A stretch of DNA of 44,865 nucleotides from Bacteroidota bacterium. GTDB taxonomy: Bacteria > Bacteroidota > Bacteroidia > Bacteroidales > JACABE01. Positions 9,354 through 16,782 of this stretch are shown here, piece by piece. The notes below the pieces were generated by a model that was not told the origin of the DNA, ran no database searches, and saw only the letters and a program-made list of their open reading frames with translations. The stretch is taken from assembly GCA_013377005.1 (NCBI GenBank), contig JACABE010000032.1:1-44865 (forward strand), in the 5' to 3' direction. Each line of letters begins with the position of its first letter. The first letter of the stretch is position 1. The position numbers were made by a program, and so were the translations under genes.

Positions 9354-9361
9354 TACCTTTG
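9354..9361 (+). promoter_or_regulatory. -7 promoter element of rnpB
   Basis: TACCTTTG, a perfect TAnnTTTG match. It places the transcription start at about 9367, immediately before the P1 stem of the RNA. Confidence 0.7.
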
Positions 9362-9366
9362 CCAAT

Positions 9367-9736
9367 GAAACAACAGTTCGTTCTATCGCTGTTTCACTCA
9401 GTTGAGAGAGAGGAAAGTCCGGGCAACATAGAGCACCATACTTCCTAACGGGAAGGTATTTTGAGCAATCAGAATAACAGCAAGTGCCACAGAAAATAAC
9501 CGCCACGATTCGTTGGGGTAAGGGTGAAAATGTGAGGCAAGAGCTCACGTTCAGTATTGGCAACAGTGCAGAAGGGTAAACCTTATGGGTTGAAAGACCA
9601 AATATACCGGTTGTTAAGGGCTGCTCGTCCGATGCCGGGGGGTAGGTCGTTAGAAACTATCGGCGACGGTAGTCTTAGATAAATGATAGAAGTCTTTCAG
9701 GGGATACAGAACCCGGCTTACAGAACTGTTGTTTTT
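9367..9736 (+). ncRNA. rnpB: RNase P RNA (catalytic subunit), type A
   Basis: This RNA is the catalytic component of RNase P, which removes 5' leaders from pre-tRNAs. The P1 helix is formed by CAACAGTTC at 9371-9379 and its exact complement GAACTGTTG at 9723-9731. Conserved core stretches are visible in order: GAGAGAGGAAAGTCCGGGC near 9404, the GAGGCAAGAG region near 9534, CAGTGCAGAAGGGTAAACC near 9564, and AGAACCCGGCTTACAGAACT at the 3' end. Length about 365 nt, normal for bacteria. A T-run at 9732-9739 directly after P1 should end transcription. Any reading frame across this region is incidental. Confidence 0.95.
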
Positions 9737-9781
9737 TTTATTTAACTTCATTAAAAACAAGTATTGCTTGTTAAGTCTGTA

Positions 9782-10273
9782 TTACTTCTCTAATTCCATA
9801 ATTTCTAAATCTTTAATATCTTTACCATCAATAGTAAAGCGCACCAACGTTATTACTCTGTGAAACCCATATTTTCCGGCAGCACCCGGATTAATATGTA
9901 ATAATTGATTTTTTTGATCGAACATTACTTTTAAAATATGTGAATGACCAGAAATAAACAATTTAGGCTTTTCAATTTTAATAATATCTTTAATGGGAAA
10001 AGCATATTTTCCGGGATAGCCACCAATATGAGTCATTAATACTTTAACTTGCTCACAAAAAAATAATTGTTTCTCAGGATATATTTTTCTGAGTAATTGA
10101 TCGTCAATATTCCCATATACAGCTATTAAAGGCTTAAAATCACTTATATTTTCCGCAACAGATAGATTCCCAATATCGCCGGCATGCCAAATTTGATGGC
10201 AATCCTTGAAAAAATCAAATATCTTGGGATGAACAAAAGTATGTGTATCAGAAAGCAATCCAATATTGGTCAT
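9782..10273 (-). CDS. YfcE/MJ0936-family metallophosphoesterase
   Basis: A 163-residue calcineurin-like phosphodiesterase or phosphatase. The metal-binding motifs are complete: DTH at residues 9-11, HAGDIGN near 31-37, VYGNID near 54-59, THIGGYPG near 82-89, and SGHSH near 109-113. The small size and the LSDTHTFVHPKI start fit the YfcE group, which hydrolyses phosphodiesters in vitro and whose physiological substrate is unknown. Cytosolic: no signal peptide. It is transcribed away from the DMT transporter gene from a promoter that overlaps the other gene's promoter (see 10322-10347). Confidence 0.85.
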   Translation of the reverse strand: MTNIGLLSDTHTFVHPKIFDFFKDCHQIWHAGDIGNLSVAENISDFKPLIAVYGNIDDQLLRKIYPEKQLFFCEQVKVLMTHIGGYPGKYAFPIKDIIKIEKPKLFISGHSHILKVMFDQKNQLLHINPGAAGKYGFHRVITLVRFTIDGKDIKDLEIMELEK

Positions 10274-10321
10274 AAAAATAGGGCTTATGAGATTTTAACA
10301 GGCTTGTATTGCATTTTTCTA

Positions 10322-10347
10322 TAATTTTGCAACAATTTACAAAATTA
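10322..10347. promoter_or_regulatory. Overlapping opposed promoters (phosphoesterase and transporter)
   Basis: TAATTTTG at 10322-10329 on the plus strand and its exact inverse CAAAATTA at 10340-10347 (TAATTTTG on the minus strand) are separated by 10 bp. Each matches the -7 consensus and points at the other. Predicted start sites are about 10336 rightward and 10333 leftward, so each transcript would cross the other promoter's -7 element. Confidence 0.5.
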
Positions 10348-10377
10348 TCATTTATTACTTATCAAACCCCAATTTTA

Positions 10378-11316
10378 TTGAAAACCGATAAAAAATACTT
10401 TATATTTTTACTTGCCATTTTATCCATGCTATTTTGGGGAATGTCGTTTGTTTGGACTAAAATTGTATTGGAATTTTATGCTCCTATTACAACTATTTTT
10501 TTACGATTATTAATTTCATCTATAGTATTATTTGTTGTTCTAAAACTTACAAAACAACTCCAAAAAGTAAAGAAACAACATTATGGATTGTTTCTTATAT
10601 CAGCATTTTTTGAACCACTTTTATACTTTTTAGGTGAAAATTTTGGATTAAGAGAAGTTTCGTCAACTATTGCATCTGTAATCATTGCTACTATTCCAGT
10701 AATTACACCAATTTTTGCACATTTTTTATTAAAAGAAAAAATTTCAATTTTCAATATCTTAGGAATCGTTATATCATTCTTAGGTATAATAATAATGATT
10801 TTTGATAGAAACCTTAACTTTACAGCTTCACCAAAAGGTATTGCACTTCTGTTTGTTGCCGTTTTTTCAACAATTGGTTATGCTGTTGCTATAAAGAAAT
10901 TAGCTGCAATTTACACTTCACCTACTATCATTACTTTTCAAAATATTATTGGAATATTTTACTTTTTACCATTATTTCTTATTTTTGATGCGAAAGATTT
11001 TTTAATAATCACTCCGTCATTTAAAGCTATTGCAGCATTGGTTCAATTAGCAATATTTGCATCTTCATTGGCTTTTATTTTTTACATTCACGTTGTAAGC
11101 AAATTAGGTGTAAGTAAGGCTAATATATTTACTAATTTAATCCCTATTTTTACTGCTGTTTTTTCCTATTTCTTATTAGATGAAAAGTTTAATGTTGTAA
11201 AAATAATTGGTATTGCAATTGTAATTGGTGGAGTTTTTCTTTCACAAATTGACAAACTTATTGTAAGCTATAACAATGGTAAGCAATTGAAAAACAAGTT
11301 GGGAAAAGGAAAATAA
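10378..11316 (+). CDS. DMT-superfamily (EamA) transporter
   Basis: A 312-residue inner-membrane protein with about ten transmembrane helices in two EamA repeats, the architecture of drug/metabolite transporters that export amino acids, nucleosides or other small metabolites. Typical signatures are LFWGMSFVWTK in helix 1, an EPLLYFLGENFGL segment in repeat 1, and SKLGVSKANIFTNLIPIFTAVFSYFLLDEK in repeat 2. The frame extends to a TTG at 10309, but that lies upstream of the -7 element at 10322-10329 and adds a non-typical segment. The TTG at 10378, giving MKTDKKYFIF about 40 nt after the predicted transcript start, is the better choice. Substrate cannot be predicted. Confidence 0.82.
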   Translation: MKTDKKYFIFLLAILSMLFWGMSFVWTKIVLEFYAPITTIFLRLLISSIVLFVVLKLTKQLQKVKKQHYGLFLISAFFEPLLYFLGENFGLREVSSTIASVIIATIPVITPIFAHFLLKEKISIFNILGIVISFLGIIIMIFDRNLNFTASPKGIALLFVAVFSTIGYAVAIKKLAAIYTSPTIITFQNIIGIFYFLPLFLIFDAKDFLIITPSFKAIAALVQLAIFASSLAFIFYIHVVSKLGVSKANIFTNLIPIFTAVFSYFLLDEKFNVVKIIGIAIVIGGVFLSQIDKLIVSYNNGKQLKNKLGKGK

Positions 11317-11367
11317 TTGAAAAAGATATTTTTTTCAAAAAAACAGCTCTAAAATTAAATATTTTTA

Positions 11368-11375
11368 TAATTTTG
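11368..11375 (+). promoter_or_regulatory. -7 promoter element of the tRNA pair
   Basis: TAATTTTG, matching TAnnTTTG, 13 bp before the first base of tRNA-Met. Confidence 0.6.
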
Positions 11376-11388
11376 CAGTCCTTAAAAT

Positions 11389-11462
11389 GGCGAGGTAGCT
11401 CAGATGGTTAGAGCGTCGGATTCATAACCCGGAGGTCACGAGTTCAACTCTCGTTCTCGCTA
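11389..11462 (+). tRNA. tRNA-Met (CAT), elongator type
   Basis: 74 nt with acceptor arm GGCGAGG pairing with TCTCGCT and discriminator A at 11462. The D arm is AGCTCAG...GAGC, the anticodon loop is TTCATAA with anticodon CAT, and the T arm carries the usual GTTCAA loop. The first pair is G-U rather than the unpaired C-A of initiators, and the D arm suits an elongator. One A-C mismatch at 31-39 closes the anticodon loop. CCA is not encoded. Confidence 0.93.
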
Positions 11463-11482
11463 CAAAATGTTCATCATTTTAT

Positions 11483-11555
11483 TGTCCTGTGGTGTAATTG
11501 GCAACACGTCTGATTCTGGATCAGAAGAGTTTAGGTTCGAGACCTAACAGGACAA
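11483..11555 (+). tRNA. tRNA-Gln (CTG)
   Basis: 73 nt with acceptor TGTCCTG pairing with CAGGACA (11548-11554) and discriminator A. The anticodon stem TCTGA/TCAGA encloses TTCTGGA, anticodon CTG, for the CAG codon. U1-A72 at the acceptor end is characteristic of glutamine tRNA. It lies 20 bp after tRNA-Met and is probably cotranscribed with it. CCA is not encoded. Confidence 0.93.
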
Positions 11556-11558
11556 CAC

Positions 11559-11592
11559 AAACCCATTTAAGATTTTTTAAATGGGTTTTTAT
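11559..11592 (+). terminator. Rho-independent terminator of the tRNA pair
   Basis: Perfect 12-bp stem AAACCCATTTAA (11559-11570) and TTAAATGGGTTT (11577-11588) with a 6-nt loop, running into T residues. It starts 4 bp after tRNA-Gln. Confidence 0.85.
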
Positions 11593-11670
11593 TTTATACT
11601 CAATATCTAAACAAAAAAAATATTTTACGAAACAGTCTTTGCTAAAACACGTTCCGCATAAAATTTTTTA

Positions 11671-11678
11671 TATCTTTG
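11671..11678 (+). promoter_or_regulatory. -7 promoter element of the 11734 gene (and probably dapD)
   Basis: TATCTTTG, a perfect TAnnTTTG match. The leader to the ATG at 11734 would be about 50 nt. Confidence 0.6.
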
Positions 11679-11733
11679 TTCAATCAAAATATAAACCGTA
11701 TTTCAATTTTTTACTATAAAAAAACAATACAAT

Positions 11734-12264
11734 ATGAAAAAAATAATTTTAATATTTACAATAGGGATTCTCTATTTTACTTGCGAAGCTCAAACGAAAG
11801 ACGATTTACAAAGTAAAGCAGAGATATTTTCTGAGAAAACAGGAACTTTAATACAAAAGGAATTTATTGATATTGGAACATTGAAAAAATGTAAAATTCA
11901 AGTTGTTCGTTTTACCGATCTGATTACTAACGCCGAACAATCGGCATTAAAATTTGAGTATGAATTAGCTTCAAGTACTTCAACTGAAGTAAAAAATACA
12001 TTTCTTGATGCAGACGAACTAGATGGTTTAATGAAATCTTTAAAAATTATACTAGAAAAGATAAATTCAAAAAAACCAACTAATTATACCGAAATTTATT
12101 TTCGTAGTCGTGGCGGTTTTGAAACTGGTTGCATTCAAAATGACGGTGTTTGGACAATATATTTAATTTTACAAAAACTTGATGGAGAACGTTATGTATG
12201 GATAACCATAGCAGATCTTCCTATTCTATATAACCTTTTAGAACAAGCAAAAGATAAATTGTAG
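11734..12264 (+). CDS. Secreted protein of unknown function
   Basis: A 176-residue protein with a signal peptide (MKKIILIFTIGILYFTCEAQ, probable cleavage after EAQ at residue 20). The lone Cys17 lacks a convincing lipobox, so I favour a soluble periplasmic or exported protein. The mature part is a mix of charged helices and short strands (KIQVVRFTDLI, TEIYFRSRGGFETGC, WTIYLILQKL, ERYVWITIADL). I recognise no domain. It starts 27 bp before dapD in the same direction, so the two may share a transcript, though a functional link is not evident. Confidence 0.7.
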   Translation: MKKIILIFTIGILYFTCEAQTKDDLQSKAEIFSEKTGTLIQKEFIDIGTLKKCKIQVVRFTDLITNAEQSALKFEYELASSTSTEVKNTFLDADELDGLMKSLKIILEKINSKKPTNYTEIYFRSRGGFETGCIQNDGVWTIYLILQKLDGERYVWITIADLPILYNLLEQAKDKL

Positions 12265-12291
12265 TAATTTTTACAATAAATATTTATTGAA

Positions 12292-13104
12292 ATGCAATTA
12301 GAAAAAATAATTTCAGAAGCTTGGGATAATAGAGCTTTATTAAACGAAACAACTACTCAAGAAGCAATTAAAACAATCATAGAATTACTTGATAAAGGAG
12401 AACTACGTATTGCTCAACCAACAGAAAATGGCTGGATAGTTAACGAATGGATTAAAAAAGCGGTAATATTATATTTCCCTATTCAAAAAATGAAAACCAT
12501 TGAAGTGGGTCCTTTTGAGTTTCACGATAAAATCCCTTTAAAGAAAAACTACGAACAATTAGGTGTACGTGTAGTTCCTCATGCTATTGCCCGCTATGGA
12601 GCATATATCGAAAAAGGTGTTATTTTGATGCCTTCCTACGTCAATATTGGTGCTTATATTGGAAGTGGAAGCATGATTGACACTTGGGCTACAGTTGGAA
12701 GTTGTGCTCAAATCGGTAAAAATGTACATTTAAGTGGCGGTGTTGGTATAGGTGGCGTGTTAGAACCAGTGCAAGCAGCTCCGGTTATTATTGAAGATAA
12801 TTGCTTTATTGGTTCACGTTGCATTGTAGTGGAAGGTGCACATATTGAAAAAGAAGCTGTTTTAGGTGCAAATGTTGTTATTACAGGCTCTACAAAAATT
12901 ATTGATGTAACTTCTTTTGAGAATAAAGAATATAAAGGTTTTGTTCCTACACGTTCTGTTGTTATACCAGGTTCTTATACCAAAAAATTTCCAGCTGGAG
13001 AATTTCAAGTTCCTTGTGCTCTCATTATAGGAGAACGTAAAGCTTCAACAGATTTAAAAACTTCGTTAAATAATGCATTGAGAGATTATGAAGTAGCGTT
13101 TTGA
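12292..13104 (+). CDS. dapD: 2,3,4,5-tetrahydropyridine-2,6-dicarboxylate N-succinyltransferase
   Basis: DapD transfers succinate from succinyl-CoA to tetrahydrodipicolinate in the succinylase branch of lysine and meso-diaminopimelate synthesis, in the cytosol. The 270 residues are a typical length. An alpha-helical N-terminal domain (about 1-95) leads into a left-handed beta-helix of hexapeptide repeats, with YGAYIEKGVILMPSYVNIG, GSMIDTWATVGSCAQIG, VHLSGGVGIGGVLEP and the signature CFIGSRCIVVEGAHIE, followed by the usual C-terminal segment (VVIPGSYTKKFPAGEF). ATG start. The last 19 bases overlap, tail to tail, the zinc-ribbon gene on the opposite strand. Confidence 0.95.
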   Translation: MQLEKIISEAWDNRALLNETTTQEAIKTIIELLDKGELRIAQPTENGWIVNEWIKKAVILYFPIQKMKTIEVGPFEFHDKIPLKKNYEQLGVRVVPHAIARYGAYIEKGVILMPSYVNIGAYIGSGSMIDTWATVGSCAQIGKNVHLSGGVGIGGVLEPVQAAPVIIEDNCFIGSRCIVVEGAHIEKEAVLGANVVITGSTKIIDVTSFENKEYKGFVPTRSVVIPGSYTKKFPAGEFQVPCALIIGERKASTDLKTSLNNALRDYEVAF

Positions 13105-13481
13105 TTTTCCTTTATGCATTCCATAATTTTCTTTTTTAATTTCCAACAAGTCATGTGCCTGATTTTTAATTTTTCGGACAAATTTGAAATAGAAATATCA
13201 GGTAAACTGCAAACTTCATAAGCCATTTTAAACGCTTCGTTAATTGGTATTTTACACCTATGAAACATAGTATGAGCTGTTGCCGACTCATCATGTTTGC
13301 ATTTAGTACACCTTCTAGAAAAAGGAGTTTTCCCTTTACAGTAATTCGTATTTTCGCATTTATTGCAAACATACCCATGTTTCCATTTTTCGTTGGCTAA
13401 AAATTCCAGACATTGCAATTCTGTTGAAAATTGGAGCTCAAAATCTTTAGTTTTAATTTTCGAAAACTCGAACTTAATCAT
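13086..13481 (-). CDS. Stand-alone IS1595-type zinc-ribbon protein
   Basis: A 131-residue protein resembling only the N-terminal part of IS1595-family transposases. A zinc ribbon (YVCNKCENTNYC, then RRCTKCKHD, giving two CxxC pairs at about residues 38-66) is followed by the family's T-x-x-TMFHRCKIPINEAF helix and a helix-turn-helix-like segment (ISNLSEKLKIRHMTCWKLKKKI). The DDE-type catalytic domain expected after residue 130 is absent: the frame stops at 13086 inside the dapD 3' end and no continuation is visible. It has its own promoter at 13527-13534 and an intact frame, so it could be a domesticated DNA-binding protein instead of a decaying transposase. No terminal inverted repeats seen. 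Confidence 0.7.
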   Translation of the reverse strand: MIKFEFSKIKTKDFELQFSTELQCLEFLANEKWKHGYVCNKCENTNYCKGKTPFSRRCTKCKHDESATAHTMFHRCKIPINEAFKMAYEVCSLPDISISNLSEKLKIRHMTCWKLKKKIMECIKENQNATS

Positions 13482-13526
13482 ATTTTAATTCTTAATTTTT
13501 GAACCTTTTTATTTATTTTCTGTTTA

Positions 13527-13534
13527 CAAAGATA
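13527..13534 (-). promoter_or_regulatory. -7 promoter element of the zinc-ribbon gene
   Basis: The minus strand reads TATCTTTG, a perfect TAnnTTTG match, 45 bp before the ATG at 13481. It diverges from the thioredoxin promoter 42 bp away. Confidence 0.6.
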
Positions 13535-13575
13535 ATAAAAAAGTGATATTAAAGCGATATAATTAAAAATATATT

Positions 13576-13583
13576 TATCTTTG
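13576..13583 (+). promoter_or_regulatory. -7 promoter element of the thioredoxin pair
   Basis: TATCTTTG, a perfect match, 15 bp before the ATG at 13599. It rules out the upstream TTG at 13581, which lies inside this element. Confidence 0.65.
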
Positions 13584-13598
13584 CAAAAAAAAGAAATT

Positions 13599-14105
13599 AT
13601 GAAAAAAACAAATCTATTGATCGTAGTATTATCTGTCATAATGATGGTAAGTTGTAAAAACACAACAAAAAACAATGAAGAAACCGTTAAACCTGCCAAC
13701 AAATTCGATAACCAAGGCAAAGTTATCCAAATAAGCAAAATGGATTTTGCAGATCTAATTATGGATTACGAAAAAAATCCACAAAATTGGGTTTTTAAAG
13801 GAGAAAAACCTTGCGTCGTTGATTTTTATGCTGATTGGTGCAGACCATGTAAAATGGTTGCTCCAATTATGGAAGACTTAGCTAAAGAATATGAAGGGAA
13901 AATCAATATTTATAAAGTAAATGTTGATAATGAAAAAGAATTGTCACAGTTTTTCCAAATTGAAAGTATTCCTGCTATTTTATTTATTCCATTAAAAGAA
14001 AACCCTTCAATGCAAGCTGGAGCAATGTCAAAAGAACAATACAAACAAATAATTGAGGATTTTCTATTAAAGAAAACTATCGATACAACTCAAAAAATAA
14101 ATTAA
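13599..14105 (+). CDS. Lipid-anchored thioredoxin-fold protein
   Basis: A 168-residue lipoprotein. The signal peptide ends in a lipobox (MMVSC, lipidated Cys19), followed by a polar linker and a thioredoxin domain from about residue 45. The active site is DWCRPC with Cys81 and Cys84, and the SIPAILF segment carries the conserved cis-Pro. It should act as a disulfide reductant or isomerase in the periplasm. The next gene, 23 bp downstream, is a close paralog without a signal (shared stretches FYADWC, PCKMVAPI, KEYEGKINIYK), so the pair arose by duplication. The start is the ATG at 13599; an upstream TTG in frame lies in the promoter. Confidence 0.88.
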   Translation: MKKTNLLIVVLSVIMMVSCKNTTKNNEETVKPANKFDNQGKVIQISKMDFADLIMDYEKNPQNWVFKGEKPCVVDFYADWCRPCKMVAPIMEDLAKEYEGKINIYKVNVDNEKELSQFFQIESIPAILFIPLKENPSMQAGAMSKEQYKQIIEDFLLKKTIDTTQKIN

Positions 14106-14128
14106 ATAACATATATATACATACCACA

Positions 14129-14488
14129 ATGGAACATTTAACAAAAGAAATCTTCTTAGAAAAAGTATTTAACTATGAAGTAAATAAAGAATGGAAATTT
14201 GAAGGTGAATTACCTTGTATCATTGACTTTTATGCAGATTGGTGTCAACCCTGTAAAATGGTAGCTCCTATTCTAGAAGAATTATCTAAAGAATATGAAG
14301 GAAAAATTAATATTTATAAAATTGATACCGAAGCTGAACAGGAATTAGCAGGTGCTTTTGGAATTCGTAGCATCCCTTCCATTCTATTTTGCCCTAAAGA
14401 AGGACAACCTCAAATGTCAATGGGAGCATTACCAAAAGATTCATTTAAACAAGCAATTGAAGAAGTACTCTTAGGTGTGAAAGCTTAA
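14129..14488 (+). CDS. Cytoplasmic thioredoxin
   Basis: A 119-residue thioredoxin that would reduce protein disulfides in the cytosol with electrons from a thioredoxin reductase (none is in this window). The active site is ADWCQPCKM with Cys39 and Cys42; the usual WCGPC has Gln in place of Gly, which is expected to shift the redox potential. The cis-Pro loop is RSIPSILF. No signal peptide. It is the second gene of an operon with the lipid-anchored paralog and is followed by a strong terminator. Confidence 0.9.
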   Translation: MEHLTKEIFLEKVFNYEVNKEWKFEGELPCIIDFYADWCQPCKMVAPILEELSKEYEGKINIYKIDTEAEQELAGAFGIRSIPSILFCPKEGQPQMSMGALPKDSFKQAIEEVLLGVKA

Positions 14489-14508
14489 TATAGATTTAAA
14501 AGAAAATG

Positions 14509-14543
14509 AAGGTGTAGTAATCGTACTACACCTTTTTTTTTTA
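14509..14543 (+). terminator. Rho-independent terminator after the thioredoxin pair
   Basis: Perfect 11-bp stem AAGGTGTAGTA (14509-14519) and TACTACACCTT (14524-14534) with loop ATCG and a run of about ten Ts. Confidence 0.92.
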
Positions 14544-14549
14544 CTTTTG
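14542..14549 (+). promoter_or_regulatory. -7 promoter element of the aminotransferase gene
   Basis: TACTTTTG, matching TAnnTTTG, directly after the T-run of the preceding terminator and about 70 bp before the ATG at 14621. Confidence 0.55.
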
Positions 14550-14620
14550 CAAACAATATTTATAAGTATATAAACGATTTGTTAGTATTATCCACTGCTT
14601 TAAGAACTTTACAAACTAAT

Positions 14621-15850
14621 ATGATACCATTTTCACCACCACGTATTGATCAACTAATCATTGATGAAGTAATTGACACTTTAAAATCGGGTTGGATTAC
14701 AACTGGACCTAAAACTAAACTTTTTGAAAAAAAGCTTACAGCTTATGGTGGTCACAAAGCTACCCTCTGTGTTAATTCGGCTTCAGCTGGTTTAGAACTT
14801 GTGCTACGCTGGTTTGGTGTAAAAGAGGGTGATGAAGTAATTATTCCAGCTTACACTTATGCAGCAACAGCTAATGTGGTGATACATTGCGGAGCAAAAC
14901 CGGTTTTTGTAGACATCAATGATGACTTTAACATTTCAGTGGCTGCAATTGAAAAAGCTATAACTTCCAAAACAAAAGTTATTATGCCTGTTGATTTAGG
15001 TGGGTTTCCATGCGACTTTGACGAAATCAATATGCTGGTCAACAAAAAAGATATAGTTACTTTGTTTAAAGCCGAAACAGATGAGCAAAAACAGCTAGGC
15101 AGAATTCTTATTTTATCTGATGCTGCACATTCAATTGGAGGAATTTATAAAAACAAAAAAGTTGGAAGCCTCACAGATATTACTGTTTATTCATTCCATG
15201 CCGTTAAAAACCTTACTACTTCTGAGGGTGGAGCTATTTGCCTAAATCTTAATAACGAATTTGACAACGAGGAAATTTACAAATACCTCAACACAAAATC
15301 GCTACATGGACAAAACAAAGATGCATTAGCAAAAACCCAGATAGGCAACTGGAAATATGATATTGTAGAAGCAGGATATAAGTGTAATATGACAGATATT
15401 TTAGCTTCAATTGGACTTGTGGAATTAGATAGGTACGATAAAGATATGCTTGTGAAAAGAAAACATATTTTTGATTTATATACTGAAATGCTTTCGCAAT
15501 ATAAATGGGCTCAAATACCAGAATATTCTAACGTTACAAAATCATCTTCTTTTCATGTCTTTTTATTAAGAATAAAAGGAATTTCCGAACAAGAAAGAGA
15601 TGAAATAATTTCCGAAATTTTCAATGCAGAGGTATCAGTAAATGTACATTTTGTTCCACTACCAATGATGTCGTACTATAAAAACTTAGGCTATAAAATT
15701 AAAGATTATCCTAAAGCTTATGATAATTACAGTAGAGAAATCAGTTTACCTGTGTATTATGATTTAACAGATGAAAATGTACAAACTGTTGTAAGTGCAG
15801 TTGCTAATGCTGTTGATATTGTAATAAATAAAAATCACTTAACAGCCTGA
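14621..15850 (+). CDS. DegT/DnrJ/EryC1/StrS-family sugar aminotransferase
   Basis: A 409-residue PLP-dependent aminotransferase that would transfer an amino group to a nucleotide-activated keto sugar for surface polysaccharide synthesis. The family pattern is clear: IPFSPPRID start, SGWITTGP, NSASAGLEL, IIPAYTYAATANV, the PLP-contacting Asp in DAAHSIGG (about residue 167), and the Schiff-base Lys196 in SFHAVKNLTTSEGG. A TTG at 14579 would add 14 residues, but MIPFSPP at the ATG is the normal family N terminus. A family relative (PorR/WbpE type) is needed for anionic LPS in Porphyromonas, so a role in the T9SS-linked glycan is possible but not shown. It is followed 2 bp later by the sugar transferase gene. 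Confidence 0.88.
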   Translation: MIPFSPPRIDQLIIDEVIDTLKSGWITTGPKTKLFEKKLTAYGGHKATLCVNSASAGLELVLRWFGVKEGDEVIIPAYTYAATANVVIHCGAKPVFVDINDDFNISVAAIEKAITSKTKVIMPVDLGGFPCDFDEINMLVNKKDIVTLFKAETDEQKQLGRILILSDAAHSIGGIYKNKKVGSLTDITVYSFHAVKNLTTSEGGAICLNLNNEFDNEEIYKYLNTKSLHGQNKDALAKTQIGNWKYDIVEAGYKCNMTDILASIGLVELDRYDKDMLVKRKHIFDLYTEMLSQYKWAQIPEYSNVTKSSSFHVFLLRIKGISEQERDEIISEIFNAEVSVNVHFVPLPMMSYYKNLGYKIKDYPKAYDNYSREISLPVYYDLTDENVQTVVSAVANAVDIVINKNHLTA

Positions 15851-15852
15851 TA

Positions 15853-16446
15853 ATGTTAAAAAGAATTTTTGATTTGTTTTTTTCAATGGTTGGGTTAATT
15901 ATTTTAGCTCCATTTCTTTTTATCATATCAATATCAATAATTTTTGATTCAAGAGGAGGCATATTTTACACTCAAAAGAGAGTAGGAAAAGATAATATTG
16001 ATTTTTCTATGTTTAAGTTCAGAACCATGCGAACAGGTTCTGATAAGAAAGGACTACTTACTATTGGTGATAAAGACAGCAGAATAACAAACGTTGGCTA
16101 TTTTTTGAGGAAATATAAAATTGACGAACTTCCACAATTGATAAATATCTTAAAAGGAAATATGAGTTTTGTTGGACCACGTCCAGAAGTCAGAAAATAT
16201 GTTGATTTATACAGTTCAGACCAATTAATTGTTTTATCAATCAGACCGGGAATAACAGATTTCTCATCTTTAGATTTTATCAATGAAAGTGAAATATTAA
16301 GTCAATCTTCTAATCCTGAAGAAACTTATATTAATGAAATCATGCAATTAAAATTAGAACTTTGCAAAAAATATATAAAAGAAAAATCTTTCCGAACTGA
16401 TTTGAAAATAATTACGAAAACAATCTTGAAAATCATAGGTAAATAG
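15853..16446 (+). CDS. Initiating sugar-phosphate transferase (polyprenyl-phosphate type)
   Basis: A 197-residue monotopic phosphoglycosyl transferase that starts a glycan by moving a sugar-phosphate from a nucleotide sugar to undecaprenyl phosphate at the inner membrane. One N-terminal hydrophobic helix (residues 1-30) is followed by the catalytic domain with YTQKRVGKDNIDFSMFKFRTM, then KIDELPQLINILKGNMSFVGPRPE and the RPGITDFSSLDF segment. The small size without extra N-terminal helices fits the PglC/EpsL-like group, not the large WcaJ type. The stop of the aminotransferase gene lies 2 bp upstream, so translation is probably coupled. Confidence 0.9.
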   Translation: MLKRIFDLFFSMVGLIILAPFLFIISISIIFDSRGGIFYTQKRVGKDNIDFSMFKFRTMRTGSDKKGLLTIGDKDSRITNVGYFLRKYKIDELPQLINILKGNMSFVGPRPEVRKYVDLYSSDQLIVLSIRPGITDFSSLDFINESEILSQSSNPEETYINEIMQLKLELCKKYIKEKSFRTDLKIITKTILKIIGK

Positions 16447-16782
16447 TTTACTTAGGTTTCAAAAAATATTGCTATCCTTTACATCCATCTTACAACTAAT
16501 TTCAAGTATTATAAATTACAACCTGAACAATTCTTGATAGGAATCATTGATTAATTAACGATATTTTTAACATTTTTATTTTAAATAAATTCGTTAGTTA
16601 TCAAAATTATATTAATTTTACAAGTTGGTAAATTACAATATAATATACAATTCTTATATTATATAAAACATTTATTATGAGTAAATTGAAAATATCATCA
16701 GATTAAATGGAGTATTTTTCAGTTATAAAAAATATTATATAAAAAATTAAATCAATATTTATTAATCAAATTTATATTTCTC
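16447..16782. other. Intergenic region upstream of the giant T9SS cargo gene
   Basis: 336 bp with no gene, no strong hairpin and no clean TAnnTTTG close to the ATG at 16783. The giant gene may use an element I cannot pick out or be read from the upstream operon. Confidence 0.5.

Noticed and set aside
9309-9563. 84-residue minus-strand frame
   Set aside because: It is antisense to the RNase P RNA, has no recognisable motif and is fully explained by that RNA.
11498-11719. 73-residue plus-strand frame
   Set aside because: It starts within tRNA-Gln and runs through its terminator.
13086-13481. Complete IS1595 element
   Set aside because: No DDE domain, no inverted repeats and no target-site duplication seen; only the zinc-ribbon part is present.
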